From NCBI GenBank assembly GCA_964446285.1, contig CAYUNT010000013.1, positions 1-41,402 on the forward strand: DNA of 41,402 bases. The letters run 5' to 3'. The notes under the pieces are model-generated. The model ran no database searches. It was given only the letters and a program-made list of their open reading frames with translations, and was not told the origin of the DNA. How positions within the stretch are numbered: position 1 is the first letter of the stretch; each line of letters opens with the position of its first letter. Below are positions 8,346 to 17,457 of the stretch, piece after piece. The DNA is from CAYUNT01 sp964446285 (lineage in GTDB: Bacteria; Sumerlaeota; Sumerlaeia; SLMS01; CAYUNT01). The translations under genes were made by a program, and so were the position numbers.

Positions 8346-9185
8346 TCACTCGCCGTCTTTCACAATGCACACCGAATAGTGGCAATAAAACGACGGGTCG
8401 CATTCGGCCACGTTGCGATAATAGCGCATTTCCACATGGAATGGCCCGGGCAGCGCGGATAGCACCCGCGACGTGAACGTGGGCGGGTCATAAAACCGGT
8501 GGAACTGGCATCCGGGGGCGTTTTCGCTCTTTACGAATTCCTGAAACTGATTTCCGCAATAAAACGGGATGATGAGGAGGCGTCCGCCGGGGCGCAACAA
8601 CCGCAACGCCTCGCGCGCGAAATGCCGGTCGGCATTGCCCTCGAAGTGTTCAAACGAACAATGAAGCGCAATCGCGTCCGCGCACGAATCGGGCAGCGGC
8701 ATCGCGCAGGCATCGCCCCCAAGGCACGCCATCGTCAGTGTTTTTCGATATACGCCCTTGCTGAAAACGCGCGGGAACTCGACCGTATGAAGTCCGGGTT
8801 TGTAGAGGAGGTCCTGGCGGATCACCTCGGCGCCGGTGATTTCACCCACGTAATTGGGAAACAAACTGAGGCAGCTGGCCACGTCGATATAGACATGCGA
8901 ACCATTGAGCGAAAGCGCCCCAAGCGTCAGAAAGTATTCGAGGATTTTCTCGCGCGGCGGCTCGAAAAATGGCCAGGTGTCGCCGCCTGGAATGGCGCGA
9001 TAGATGGACTTGCGGTTTTTTACAAGAAGCGCGAATTCGCCCTCAAACCGCTCAAAGTCCTTCATCTGAATCGGCGCTTCGATATGCGCGCATTGTATGC
9101 CCGGTCCAAAATCCATCGCGAAACCTCGGCTGCCATTGGTAAGGATTGACGCCCGCGCCGCGCCGTATTCAGGATAATAGGCCAT
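8346..9185 (-). CDS. Probable class I SAM-dependent methyltransferase
   Basis: 279 residues if it starts at ATG 9185. The frame stays open to 9404, but the extra 73 codons are mostly translated 9-bp repeat, so I exclude them; ATG 9248 is another option. The C-terminal half looks like a type-11 methyltransferase: acidic LPDSCADAIALHCSFEHFEG, then FAREALRLLRPGGRLLIIPFY (about 166-210). The expected glycine-rich motif I is weak; YIDVASCLSLFPNYVGE occupies its place (about 99-115). It may therefore be a divergent or altered enzyme. The substrate is unknown. It converges on dacB copy 1 with a 22-base gap and diverges from dacB copy 2. Confidence 0.7.
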   Translation of the reverse strand: MAYYPEYGAARASILTNGSRGFAMDFGPGIQCAHIEAPIQMKDFERFEGEFALLVKNRKSIYRAIPGGDTWPFFEPPREKILEYFLTLGALSLNGSHVYIDVASCLSLFPNYVGEITGAEVIRQDLLYKPGLHTVEFPRVFSKGVYRKTLTMACLGGDACAMPLPDSCADAIALHCSFEHFEGNADRHFAREALRLLRPGGRLLIIPFYCGNQFQEFVKSENAPGCQFHRFYDPPTFTSRVLSALPGPFHVEMRYYRNVAECDPSFYCHYSVCIVKDGE

Positions 9186-9269
9186 TTCGGCCGCTGGGGG
9201 AGAACGGGCCGTTTTGCCCGCATGGCGCGGCAACCCTTGCCTATGCATCGGAATGGCGTCCTGTGTCCA

Positions 9270-9400
9270 ATGAAGAATAGGACCAATGAGACCTATGAGA
9301 CCTATGGGACAAATCCATGTCCCCTCTGTTCCATTTGTCCCATACGTCCCATTTGACCCATCTGTCCCATTCATCTCATTGGTCTCATTCGTCCCATGAT
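9270..9400. repeat. 9-bp tandem repeat array in inverted halves
   Basis: The left half (9270-9312) has units like ATGAGACCT in one orientation; the right half (about 9328-9400) has eight units like TCCCATTTG in the other. The halves are largely complementary, so a transcript or single strand could fold into a long hairpin. It fills the gap between the divergent methyltransferase and dacB copy 2 and ends about 25 bases before the dacB start. It also extends both false frames (GTN-type repeats on the minus strand, SHL-type on the plus). Confidence 0.8.
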
Positions 9401-9424
9401 GCAAATACCTGTCGGGAGTTGTTT

Positions 9425-11002
9425 ATGACCCGCTCATTTTTGCGAATTGCCATTTTCTCGACCGCGATTCTTGTTTTAATTTCCGCCTGCGCGGGCCGCT
9501 CGATCTTTATGCCCGCTGGGGCAGAGGGAAAAAGCGCCGCCTCCGCCGCCGTCTCTTCCGAGGCGCCTCCCCTTGTTGCGGCCGTCGAAGACCCTGTTCA
9601 AGCCTTGGCTGTCCAGATCGGCCAGCGCTTTGACGATCCGCGCTTTGCCAACGCCTTCTGGGGCGCCCTGATTCAGTCGCTCGACACGGGCAAGGTCTGG
9701 TATGAACGCAACGCCGACCGCCTGTTCATGCCCGCCTCGAACGAAAAAATCCCAACCGCGGCCTCGGCGCTGATCGAATTGGGGCCGGATTTCACTTTCG
9801 AGACCACGCTGCGCCGCCAGGGCGAGATCGCCAATGGCACTCTTGTGGGCGACCTGGTGGTCATCAGCAATGGCGATCCGACGCTCTATACGCGCTTTCT
9901 CAAAGACCCGCGCGAGGTTTTCCGCGGCTGGGCCGCCCAACTGCGCTCGCAAGGCATCACGCGCATCACGGGCAACGTCATCGGCGACGATAACGCCTGG
10001 GACGACGAGCGCTATGGCGATGGATGGTCTTTCGATGGCTTCGACACTTGGTATTCCGCCGAAATCGGCCCGCTCCAGTTGAACGAAAACAACGTGGATT
10101 TCATGGTTCATCCTCCCGAGACGACCACTGGAACCGTGGAAATCGTCCCGAATCTGCCCAGCAAATACTACACCGTCGAGAACCGGATTCGCGTAAAGGA
10201 AGGCGGGCGCAGCCGCGTGCGATTCCAGCGCGCTTACGGATCGAACACGATTGTCTTTTCGGGCGAAGTGGCCGCCGGTTCCGCCGCCGCCGAGTATTCG
10301 CCCACCATCACCAACCCGACGCTGTTTTACGCGACCGTGCTTCGCGAAGTGCTTGAGGAAGAAGGCATCCGCGTCGAGGGCCAGGCAGCGGATTGCGACG
10401 ATCTGGCTGGATGGAATTCGCAGACCGCGCGCGCGCTTCCCGTGCTGGCCTCGCGCCAGTCGCCGCCGCTCAAGGAAATCCTGCAAAAAATGATGAAACC
10501 GAGCCAGAACCTCTACGCCGAAACCCTCGTTCGCGCGATGGGTTGGAAGCGGACGGGCCTTGGATCATTTGACGCCGGACGCCGCGCCGTCGAGGAGCAC
10601 CTGGCGTCGCTGGGTGTGGAAAAAGACACGTATGCCTACCGCGACGGCTCGGGCCTGACGCGCTACAACTATTTCAGCCCGCGCGAGTTTGTTTCGATCC
10701 TGACCGGAATGCGCCGCCGCCCCGATTGGGATGTTTGGCGCGACGCGATGCCGATTGCCGGCGTGGACGGAACCATCGCAAAACGCATGAAAGGAACCCC
10801 CGCCGAGGGCAATGTTCGCGCTAAAACTGGCACGATCTCGAATGTCCGCGGCCTTTCGGGCTATGTGACCACCGCCGACGGCGAAGAACTGGTTTTTTCG
10901 TTTCTTGTGAATTCCCACTTGCGTTCGAGCCGTGAGACTGAAGAAGTGACCGACGGCGTTTGCGCCCTTCTGGCCGGGTTCGACCGCCGGGAAAAGCATT
11001 GA
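9425..11002 (+). CDS. dacB: D-Ala-D-Ala carboxypeptidase/endopeptidase, PBP4 type (S13), copy 2, lipoprotein
   Basis: 525 residues from ATG 9425, preceded by GGGAG. The frame is open from 9317, but those codons are repeat sequence. The N-terminus MTRSFLRIAIFSTAILVLISAC is a lipoprotein signal ending in lipobox LISAC, so this copy should be membrane-anchored while copy 1 is soluble periplasmic. The catalytic motifs are intact: SNEK (S105, K108), SQN (S360, N362) and KTG (467-469). The GNVIGDDNAWDDERYGDGW block, common in PBP4, is present. The different targeting suggests distinct sites of peptidoglycan trimming. secG follows after 65 bases. Confidence 0.93.
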   Translation: MTRSFLRIAIFSTAILVLISACAGRSIFMPAGAEGKSAASAAVSSEAPPLVAAVEDPVQALAVQIGQRFDDPRFANAFWGALIQSLDTGKVWYERNADRLFMPASNEKIPTAASALIELGPDFTFETTLRRQGEIANGTLVGDLVVISNGDPTLYTRFLKDPREVFRGWAAQLRSQGITRITGNVIGDDNAWDDERYGDGWSFDGFDTWYSAEIGPLQLNENNVDFMVHPPETTTGTVEIVPNLPSKYYTVENRIRVKEGGRSRVRFQRAYGSNTIVFSGEVAAGSAAAEYSPTITNPTLFYATVLREVLEEEGIRVEGQAADCDDLAGWNSQTARALPVLASRQSPPLKEILQKMMKPSQNLYAETLVRAMGWKRTGLGSFDAGRRAVEEHLASLGVEKDTYAYRDGSGLTRYNYFSPREFVSILTGMRRRPDWDVWRDAMPIAGVDGTIAKRMKGTPAEGNVRAKTGTISNVRGLSGYVTTADGEELVFSFLVNSHLRSSRETEEVTDGVCALLAGFDRREKH

Positions 11003-11067
11003 CAGCGCCCGTCCGTTTGACGCTTATGTGCTGTTTTGCATGATGACTCTGGAGGATTGATGATCTC

Positions 11068-11508
11068 ATGTCTGAATTCATTCTTTATCTGATAGTTGTT
11101 CTTTTCGCCCTGGTTTGCGTAGTGATGCTCCTGGCGATCCTTCTGCAATCGGGCAAAGGCGGCGGGCTTTCGAGCCTCGGCAGCGGCGCGGGCAGCGCGC
11201 TTACCGACAGCCTCGGCGCATCGAGTGCGGAAAAAACCCTGGTCAAAGCCACATGGTGGGCCGCGGGGATTTTCATGGTCCTGGCGCTAGTCCTTACGCT
11301 CTGGGGCGCGCACGTGCAGCGCACCGGCGGTTTCCAGATTGGCGCGCCTCCCGTTTCCTCGGCTCCGGCTGCCGCGGCGGGCGCCAAGCAGAAAAAGGGC
11401 GCTGACAAGTCCGGCAAGGCCGAACAACCGGCCCAGGACGCTTCGGAATCCGCGCCAGCGGCCGCGGCGGGCGCAGGCCAGGCGGCTCCGGCCAAGTCCG
11501 GCTCCTGA
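11068..11508 (+). CDS. secG: Preprotein translocase subunit SecG
   Basis: SecG is the small membrane subunit that assists SecYE and SecA during protein export. The first 85 residues hold two transmembrane helices (about 4-26 and 56-79) around the family loop LLQSGKGGGLSSLGSGAGSA. The remaining 60 residues are an Ala/Gln/Lys-rich low-complexity tail not needed for the core function, common in SecG of GC-rich bacteria. GGAGG lies about 13 bases before ATG 11068, rather far. aroB follows 51 bases downstream, so the two may share a transcript. Confidence 0.93.
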   Translation: MSEFILYLIVVLFALVCVVMLLAILLQSGKGGGLSSLGSGAGSALTDSLGASSAEKTLVKATWWAAGIFMVLALVLTLWGAHVQRTGGFQIGAPPVSSAPAAAAGAKQKKGADKSGKAEQPAQDASESAPAAAAGAGQAAPAKSGS

Positions 11509-11559
11509 TCTGGATTTGCATCGGCTGGCATTTCATCACATTTTTTGCGGCTACTATAG

Positions 11560-12672
11560 ATGACGCCGTTCTCCACCCGCCTGACGGTCGATCTCGGCGA
11601 GCGATCCTATCCAATTGAGATCGGCGCGGGAACGCTTGGCGGCTTGGGCGCGCGGATGAAGCAACTCGGCGTGGGCGGACGGCGCGTGTTTGTCGTTTCC
11701 GACACGAACGTGGCCCCGTTATATGCGGCGGAGGCCACGCGCAGCCTGCAAGAGGCCGGATACACCGCGACGTTCATGGCGATTCGAGCGGGGGAGGAAT
11801 CGAAATCGCTGGAGACGCTCGAAGGTCTATATGTGTTTTTGCTCGACGGGGGTGTTTCGCGCTCGAACGCCATTGTAGCCCTTGGCGGCGGCGTAGTGGG
11901 CGATCTGGCGGGATTTGCCGCCGCGACCATCTTGCGCGGCATTGATTTTGTCCAGGTTCCGACGACGCTTGTCTCCATGGTGGATTCGAGCGTCGGGGGA
12001 AAGACCGGCATCAACCACGCCAAGGGCAAAAATCTGATCGGGGCGTTCTGGCAGCCGCGGCTGGTGCTGGCCGACACCGACTCGCTTCGCACGCTTCCGC
12101 GCGGCGAACTCGTCTCGGGCATGGGCGAGGTCATCAAACACGGCGTGATTCGCGACGCGGCGTATTTTGAGTTTCTCGAAAAGGACATTGACCGGATTCT
12201 TGCCCTCGAACCCGAGGCCATCGGGCGTGTGGTCGAGGGATCGTGCCGGATCAAGGCGGCGGTGGTAGCCGCGGACGAACGCGAAACGGCGGGCGTGCGC
12301 GAGCATCTGAATTTTGGCCACACGATTGGCCATGCGCTCGAATCCGTCGCTGGCTACGGTTCGTTTCGCCACGGCGAGGCGGTGGCGATTGGCATGGTGG
12401 CGGCGGGGCGGCTGGCGCTGCGGCGCGCATTGTGGCCGCAGGCGGATCAAGATCGCCTGGAACGCCTGATCGAACGCGCCGGACTGCCCGTGCGCATTCC
12501 CCGCGCCTTGGCGCAAAACTCCGCTGCGCTCTTGCAGGCCATGCGTATTGACAAAAAGGTGCGCGATGGTGCGCTGCGGTTTGTTCTGCCGGAGCGAATC
12601 GGCGCAGTACGCATTGCGGGCGATATTACCGATAAAGAAGTCCGTTCCGCCATCGAGGAATCCGCGGCCTGA
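11560..12672 (+). CDS. aroB: 3-dehydroquinate synthase
   Basis: Second step of the shikimate pathway, converting DAHP to 3-dehydroquinate with NAD and a divalent metal. 370 residues, normal length. Visible motifs are the NAD-binding LGGGVVGDLAGFAAA (about 108-122), the substrate loop TTLVSMVDSSVGGKTGIN, and likely metal ligands E190 (GMGEVIKHG), H254 (HLNFGHTIGH) and H271 (RHGEAVAIGM). These match the family. The start at ATG 11560 keeps the usual N-terminal strand. The gene is followed by an inverted-repeat element and then argB. Confidence 0.96.
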   Translation: MTPFSTRLTVDLGERSYPIEIGAGTLGGLGARMKQLGVGGRRVFVVSDTNVAPLYAAEATRSLQEAGYTATFMAIRAGEESKSLETLEGLYVFLLDGGVSRSNAIVALGGGVVGDLAGFAAATILRGIDFVQVPTTLVSMVDSSVGGKTGINHAKGKNLIGAFWQPRLVLADTDSLRTLPRGELVSGMGEVIKHGVIRDAAYFEFLEKDIDRILALEPEAIGRVVEGSCRIKAAVVAADERETAGVREHLNFGHTIGHALESVAGYGSFRHGEAVAIGMVAAGRLALRRALWPQADQDRLERLIERAGLPVRIPRALAQNSAALLQAMRIDKKVRDGALRFVLPERIGAVRIAGDITDKEVRSAIEESAA

Positions 12673-12683
12673 ATTTGGGAATT

Positions 12684-12747
12684 AATAGGCAGGATTTACA
12701 GGATTATCAAAATTCTCGTTTTGTTCATCTTGTAAATCCTGTCTATT
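12684..12747. repeat. Imperfect inverted repeat (GCAGGATTTACAGGAT type)
   Basis: The left arm 12684-12704 and right arm 12727-12747 are complementary over about 21 bases with a few mismatches (core GGATTTACA/TGTAAATCC), around a 22-base loop. It lies between aroB and argB. There is no T-run after it, so it is not a classical terminator; it looks like a dispersed palindromic element. In the RNA it would form a stable hairpin and could damp read-through or protect the upstream 3' end. Confidence 0.75.
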
Positions 12748-12774
12748 CCTATCCATTCCAGCAAGGAAACCGAA

Positions 12775-13704
12775 ATGCCCGACTCCATTGATCTTCACGA
12801 CCTCCGCTCGCTCCCGATCGAGCAACTGATCCGCGTGGCTGACATTCTCATCGAGGCCATGCCGTTCATCCGAACGTTTCGTGGTTCGACCGTTGTCATC
12901 AAATACGGCGGCGCGGCCATGGTGAAGCAGGAACTCAAAGAGGCCGTGATCCGCGACATCATCCTGATGCACGCCGTCGGCATCCGCCCCATCGTAGTCC
13001 ACGGCGGCGGCAAGGAAATCACCTCGCTTATGGACCGGCTTGGACTGAAGGCGCGCTTTGTCGGCGGCCAGCGCGTGACGGACGCTGAAACGCTCGATGT
13101 GGCCGAGATGGTGCTGGTCGGCAAGATCAACAGCGAGATCACCAGCGCCCTCACGCGCGGCGGCGCGCCTGCCGTGGGCCTCTCGGGCAAGGACGGCGGC
13201 CTTCTCGTCGCGGAAAAACTCCTCGAACCCGGTCCAACGGGCGAGCCGGGCGCGGACCTTGGCTATGTCGGGACGGTGAAGCAGGTGAATCCGGCGATTC
13301 TGGATGCCTTGCGCGACAAGGGATACGTGCCCGTGATTTCGCCCATCGGCGTCGGCGAAGACGGCCAGGGCTACAACATCAACGCAGACACGGTGGCGCT
13401 CGAAGTAGCCCGCGCCGCCGGGGCGCGCAAACTGATCTTCCTTACGGATACGCCTGGCGTCCTGCGCGATCCTGCCGACCCGCGCACGGTGATTCCGACC
13501 ATTGCCGAAGACGAAATCGAAGACATGATCGCAAAGGGCGTCGTGTCTGGCGGAATGATTCCGAAATTGCGCTCCGCTCGGCGCGCGCTAGAAGTATGCC
13601 GGAAAGTGCATATTCTCGACGGACGTGTTCCGCATTCGCTCCTGCTCGAGCTATTCACGACGCGCGGCATCGGCACCCAAATCGCCCGCCGCGACGTTTT
13701 GTAA
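12775..13704 (+). CDS. argB: Acetylglutamate kinase
   Basis: Phosphorylates N-acetyl-L-glutamate in arginine biosynthesis. 309 residues, normal for the family. The N-terminal nucleotide-binding KYGGAAM is at 43-49, VVHGGGKEI at about 75-83, the substrate-binding RFVGGQRVTD follows, then NINADTVALEVARAAGARKLIFLTDTPGVL and the C-terminal VSGGMIPKL. The extended N-terminal helix (SIDLHDLRSLPIEQLIRVADILIEAMPFI) resembles that of arginine-inhibited hexameric enzymes, so feedback inhibition by arginine is plausible but inferred. ATG 12775 has AAGGAA upstream. No other arg gene is nearby. Confidence 0.96.
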   Translation: MPDSIDLHDLRSLPIEQLIRVADILIEAMPFIRTFRGSTVVIKYGGAAMVKQELKEAVIRDIILMHAVGIRPIVVHGGGKEITSLMDRLGLKARFVGGQRVTDAETLDVAEMVLVGKINSEITSALTRGGAPAVGLSGKDGGLLVAEKLLEPGPTGEPGADLGYVGTVKQVNPAILDALRDKGYVPVISPIGVGEDGQGYNINADTVALEVARAAGARKLIFLTDTPGVLRDPADPRTVIPTIAEDEIEDMIAKGVVSGGMIPKLRSARRALEVCRKVHILDGRVPHSLLLELFTTRGIGTQIARRDVL

Positions 13705-13708
13705 TTTT

Positions 13709-13805
13709 CCTCTGGGATCGCGAGGCTTCGCGCCTGTCGCGAGTGGCGTTTCGACGGCCCGGACCTTTCTCTCCTGGGATCGCGAGGCTCCGCACTCGCG
13801 CTTTC
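13709..13805. repeat. Two imperfect copies of a CTGGGATCGCGAGGCT-type element
   Basis: CTGGGATCGCGAGGCTTCGC (13712-13731) and CTGGGATCGCGAGGCTCCGC (13774-13793) are near-identical 20-mers about 62 bases apart. Each is followed by a TCGCG/CGCGA-rich segment able to fold back. Both lie right after argB. Downstream, 13806-13962 is the ftsK leader; I see only an AT-richer patch near 13857-13870 that might be promoter. Confidence 0.65.
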
Positions 13806-13962
13806 TTCCCCCGTCGCGAATATGCATTTTAAGCTGTTTTCGCGCCGTCCGCAGCATTTTTATATTGCCATTGTTGGCCTTTTCATGTGTTCCGAAGAGG
13901 ACGTGGGATGGAGCGGAGGATTGGAACCGGCGAACTATGCGCCGGGATCAGGAGGCCAACGA

Positions 13963-16900
13963 ATGAGCAATCGAACAATTATCAGCCCGGATACGGAGCC
14001 TGCCATCGTCGTATCGGGCGCAAATGCCGCATCCGCAAGCGCGCCGGCCGGAGCGCCGTCTGATGCCGAGGCGCGCCAGTGGGTGCGTCCGGGAATGTGG
14101 CGAGAAATCGGCTCGATTGTCCTGTTCCTGACAGGCATTTTCACCATATTGTGCCTCGTCAGCCCCTCGGGCGACCGTTCGCTGGTGGGACCGGCGGGTC
14201 TGACAATTCGCGAAGCGTTGCATTTTGTCCTGGGGCGGTTTGTGGTTTGGGCGGTTCCCGTCGGATTAGTCGCGACGGCCGTGCTCGTGTTTTGCTCGAA
14301 GGTGATTCCGCGCCTGGGTGCGCGCGTGGCGGGGATGGTGGGGTTGGTCTTGAGCGTGTGCGCGCTGCTGGGACTTTCGGGCGCGGACGACGCCTCGATG
14401 CGCGCCGAGACCTTCGCGATGGCCGGGGCGCTCGGGACGTTTCTCACCGACGCCGAGGGGCTGGGCTTGGCCTGGCAACTCGGGGCGCTCGGGTCGGTGC
14501 TATTTTTCAGCGGACTGGCGTTGATTTCGCTTCTTCTGGCCACGGACGTGCTGCTTGGGCCGATTGTGGCGCAAACGGGCGCGGTCTGGGGCGAATGGAT
14601 GGAGCGCCGCCGTCTGGCCCGCCAAGCCCGGCAGGCGGAAAAGCAATCCAATTTGTGGCGTTCGCGCCTCTTCGGTCCATCGACGCCCGCCCCTGGCATC
14701 GCGCCCGCAACGGGATCAGCAACACAGGTTTTCGCCGCCGATCCTAATGGCAATCCAGCCGCTCCAGGCATGTCCGAAGCCCAGGGCGTCTCCAACGCTC
14801 AACCCGGTCCCGCCGCGTTTCCCGAACAGCCCGCGCGGCGTTCGCGATGGTCGATTTTCGGCGGACGCGGCTCGGGCAGTGCTTCGGCCAATCCGCTCGA
14901 TCCGGCTTCTCGTTCTTTGCGCGCGGGCGCGCCGGGCGCTTCCGCTGCTGACGCAATGACTTTCGGACTTCCCGGTGCGCAGAGCGCTGCGCAAAACGCC
15001 CAGCCGGGCGCGGAAGTTGGCATTCTCGACGAGGTCGTGGACGATCCGGCTCTGGAGACTGCGGCCCAGCCAACGATTATCGATGGTTTTTCGCCGCTTC
15101 CGACTGCCGCTAGTGCCAACGCTGCTGCTTCGGGGTCGTTGTGGGAAACTGACGAACCTGCCGGAATAACCAGTCCAAACGGCGCAACCGCATCTTCTGG
15201 CGCGCAAATCGGCCTGGCTGGCATTCAGCCCGGCAGCGTTTGCGCGGCCGCAACTGGCGCCGCCGGAACCCCACGCGCTGCCGCCGCGTCCAAAATGGGG
15301 CTGCCTGCGCCCATCGCAGCGCCTGCTTCGGGCGTTCCTTCCCAAGGGGCTATTCCGGCCGCCGCCTCCGATGGCGAACCCACTCCCGCCGAGGCGCGAA
15401 TGCTCGCGCGGGCCGCATCGGCATCCGCATCGGCAGCGGCGGCTTCCTCCGAGGCAAAATCCGCATCCAGCCATTCCGGCGACGACCCAGGCGAATCCAT
15501 CGACGATCCGCTGTTCGAGTCGGCGGATGTGGCCAAACGCCTTGGCATCACAGCCGCCACGGCGCAAAATACCGACGGTTCCGCGCCATCGTCAGCGGCA
15601 TCCGCGTCGGCCCAGAGTGGCGGCAACGGGAACAGCGGGGGAGCGGGAGGCGCTGCCTCATCCACCGCCGCGGGCGCGACAGCCTCCAAATCCAAAGAGC
15701 CGGTCAACTACTCTGCTTACCGCTTGCCCGCGGTCGAACTGCTCGATGATCCGCCGCGTGTGGACAGCCGCATGTCTCGCGAGGAACTGCTCGAAATAAG
15801 CCAGACGCTCGAAAAAACACTCTGCGATTTCGGCATCGACGCGAAGGTCATCCAGGTGACCCAAGGCCCCGTCGTCACGCGCTTCGAACTCAAACCGGCG
15901 GCGGGCGTAAAGGTCAGCCGCATCACCGCGCTCGAGCAAGACATCTCGATGGCGCTTCGGGCCACAAACCCCGTGCGCATCATCGCGCCGATCCCCGGCA
16001 AGGCGGCCGTCGGCATCGAAGTCCCGAACCGCCGCCGCGCGGGCGTGTATCTGAAAGAACTCATTTCGTGCGACGATTTCTGGTCGCATAAATCGCCGCT
16101 GGCCTTCGCGCTCGGAAAGACGATCGAAGGCGATCCGTCGTTCTGCGACCTCTCGAAAATGCCGCACTTGCTCATCGCCGGGGCGACTGGAACTGGAAAA
16201 TCCGTCTGCATCAACGCGATCATCTGCTCGATTCTCTACCGCATGAAACCCGACCGTGTGCGGTTCTTGTTCGTGGACCCCAAGCGCGTCGAACTGGCGC
16301 TCTACCAGGACATTCCGCACCTGATCGCGCCCGTGGTGTGCGACCCCAAACGCGCTGCCGGGGCGCTGGCGTGGGCCGTCGATCAAATGGAGCAGCGCTA
16401 CGACAAGCTTGTCGAAATGGGCGTGCGCAACATCGAGAGTTACAATGCGATTGCGGAAGACCCGTCGAAATCGCGCCGGGCGCAGGGGCGGCTCGTTAAT
16501 TATATGCAGCACATGGTGATCGTGCTCGACGAGTTGGCGGACCTGATGGTTGTGGCGAAGGCCGACGTCGAAGAAAGCATCCAGCGCCTGGCGCAAATGG
16601 CCCGCGCCGTGGGCATTCACTTGATCGTCGCCACGCAGCGCCCGTCGGTGAACGTCATCACGGGCGTCATCAAGGCGAACTTCCCTGCGCGCATTGCGTT
16701 CCAGGTGAGTTCAAAGGCCGACTCGCGCGTCATCCTCGATGTGAATGGCGCGGAAACGCTGCTCGGACGCGGCGATATGCTGTTTCACCCGGGCGGCGCC
16801 CCGAAACCTTCGCGTATCCAGGGGTGCTTCGTTTCCGAGGCCGAGGTGGACCGCCTTGTCGAGTGCATCAAACAGCAAGCCGGGCCGAATTATCAGGTCG

Positions 16901-17418
16901 AGGAATTCCAGCCGTTGCGCGATGACAAAGGGCGCCCGCTCACGCGCGGAGGCGAGGGCGGCCCGAGCCTCTTTGATAACGATGATGAGGATTGGGGCGA
17001 TGAGGGAAGTGGTTACGACGGCGAGGAGGACGGCGGCGCGGGCGCGGGACGGCGCGGCACGAATCAGGTGATGGGCAGCATCGGCGCAGGGGGCGAGTTT
17101 GTTCCGCACGCGGGCGGAAGCGCCTGGGCGGGCGACGACGAAATAGACGAAGCGCTCGTGCGTGCGGCGGCGCGGCTGGTGCTTGAGTCGCGCAAGGCTT
17201 CCGTGTCGCTTCTGCAACGGCGTCTGAAGGTTGGTTTCGCGCGCGCCGGACGCCTTATGGACATGCTCGAGGAAATCGGCATTGTGGGGCCGTTCCAGGG
17301 TTCAAAACCGCGCGACATTTTGGTAAATCCCGACGACTACCTGGCGCGCATGGACGCCCACGAAACGCAAACGAACGCCACGAGCGCCGCCTCCGCCGCC
17401 GCCAGCGCCCGGGACTAA
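13963..17418 (+). CDS. ftsK: DNA translocase FtsK
   Basis: Septum-anchored DNA pump that clears chromosome termini and activates dimer resolution at division. 1151 residues from ATG 13963, chosen for AGGAGG eight bases upstream; the frame is open further but lacks a site. Four N-terminal transmembrane helices (about 50-66, 91-111, 121-139, 172-200) precede a ~370-residue Ala/Ser/Pro/Gly-rich linker (about 210-578). The motor follows with Walker A GATGTGKS near 740-747, FVDPKRVELALYQDIPHL and Walker B MVIVLDELADL near 850-860. A winged-helix gamma domain (about 1060-1130, LLQRRLKVGFARAGRLMDMLEEIGIVG) should read polar guide sequences. An unusual acidic, glycine-rich insert (about 1003-1030) sits between motor and gamma domain. 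Confidence 0.96.
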   Translation: MSNRTIISPDTEPAIVVSGANAASASAPAGAPSDAEARQWVRPGMWREIGSIVLFLTGIFTILCLVSPSGDRSLVGPAGLTIREALHFVLGRFVVWAVPVGLVATAVLVFCSKVIPRLGARVAGMVGLVLSVCALLGLSGADDASMRAETFAMAGALGTFLTDAEGLGLAWQLGALGSVLFFSGLALISLLLATDVLLGPIVAQTGAVWGEWMERRRLARQARQAEKQSNLWRSRLFGPSTPAPGIAPATGSATQVFAADPNGNPAAPGMSEAQGVSNAQPGPAAFPEQPARRSRWSIFGGRGSGSASANPLDPASRSLRAGAPGASAADAMTFGLPGAQSAAQNAQPGAEVGILDEVVDDPALETAAQPTIIDGFSPLPTAASANAAASGSLWETDEPAGITSPNGATASSGAQIGLAGIQPGSVCAAATGAAGTPRAAAASKMGLPAPIAAPASGVPSQGAIPAAASDGEPTPAEARMLARAASASASAAAASSEAKSASSHSGDDPGESIDDPLFESADVAKRLGITAATAQNTDGSAPSSAASASAQSGGNGNSGGAGGAASSTAAGATASKSKEPVNYSAYRLPAVELLDDPPRVDSRMSREELLEISQTLEKTLCDFGIDAKVIQVTQGPVVTRFELKPAAGVKVSRITALEQDISMALRATNPVRIIAPIPGKAAVGIEVPNRRRAGVYLKELISCDDFWSHKSPLAFALGKTIEGDPSFCDLSKMPHLLIAGATGTGKSVCINAIICSILYRMKPDRVRFLFVDPKRVELALYQDIPHLIAPVVCDPKRAAGALAWAVDQMEQRYDKLVEMGVRNIESYNAIAEDPSKSRRAQGRLVNYMQHMVIVLDELADLMVVAKADVEESIQRLAQMARAVGIHLIVATQRPSVNVITGVIKANFPARIAFQVSSKADSRVILDVNGAETLLGRGDMLFHPGGAPKPSRIQGCFVSEAEVDRLVECIKQQAGPNYQVEEFQPLRDDKGRPLTRGGEGGPSLFDNDDEDWGDEGSGYDGEEDGGAGAGRRGTNQVMGSIGAGGEFVPHAGGSAWAGDDEIDEALVRAAARLVLESRKASVSLLQRRLKVGFARAGRLMDMLEEIGIVGPFQGSKPRDILVNPDDYLARMDAHETQTNATSAASAAASARD

Positions 17419-17430
17419 TTCCGGGAGAGC

Positions 17431-17456
17431 CTTTTTTAGCCGCGAAAAACGCGAAA
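17431..17456. repeat. Partial CGCGAAAAACGCGAAA dispersed element
   Basis: This short copy (AGCCGCGAAAAACGCGAAAT) lies in the 39-base gap between the convergent ftsK and small minus-strand gene ends. Longer copies occur at 29541-29620, 33459-33552 and 40342-40433. A preceding run of T after GAGAGCC may help terminate ftsK transcription. Confidence 0.5.
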
Positions 17457-17457
17457 T

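Noticed and set aside
9186..9404. 73-residue N-terminal extension of the minus-strand methyltransferase
   Set aside because: Mostly GTN/GLI repeats read from the 9-bp array; no ribosome-binding site at 9404.
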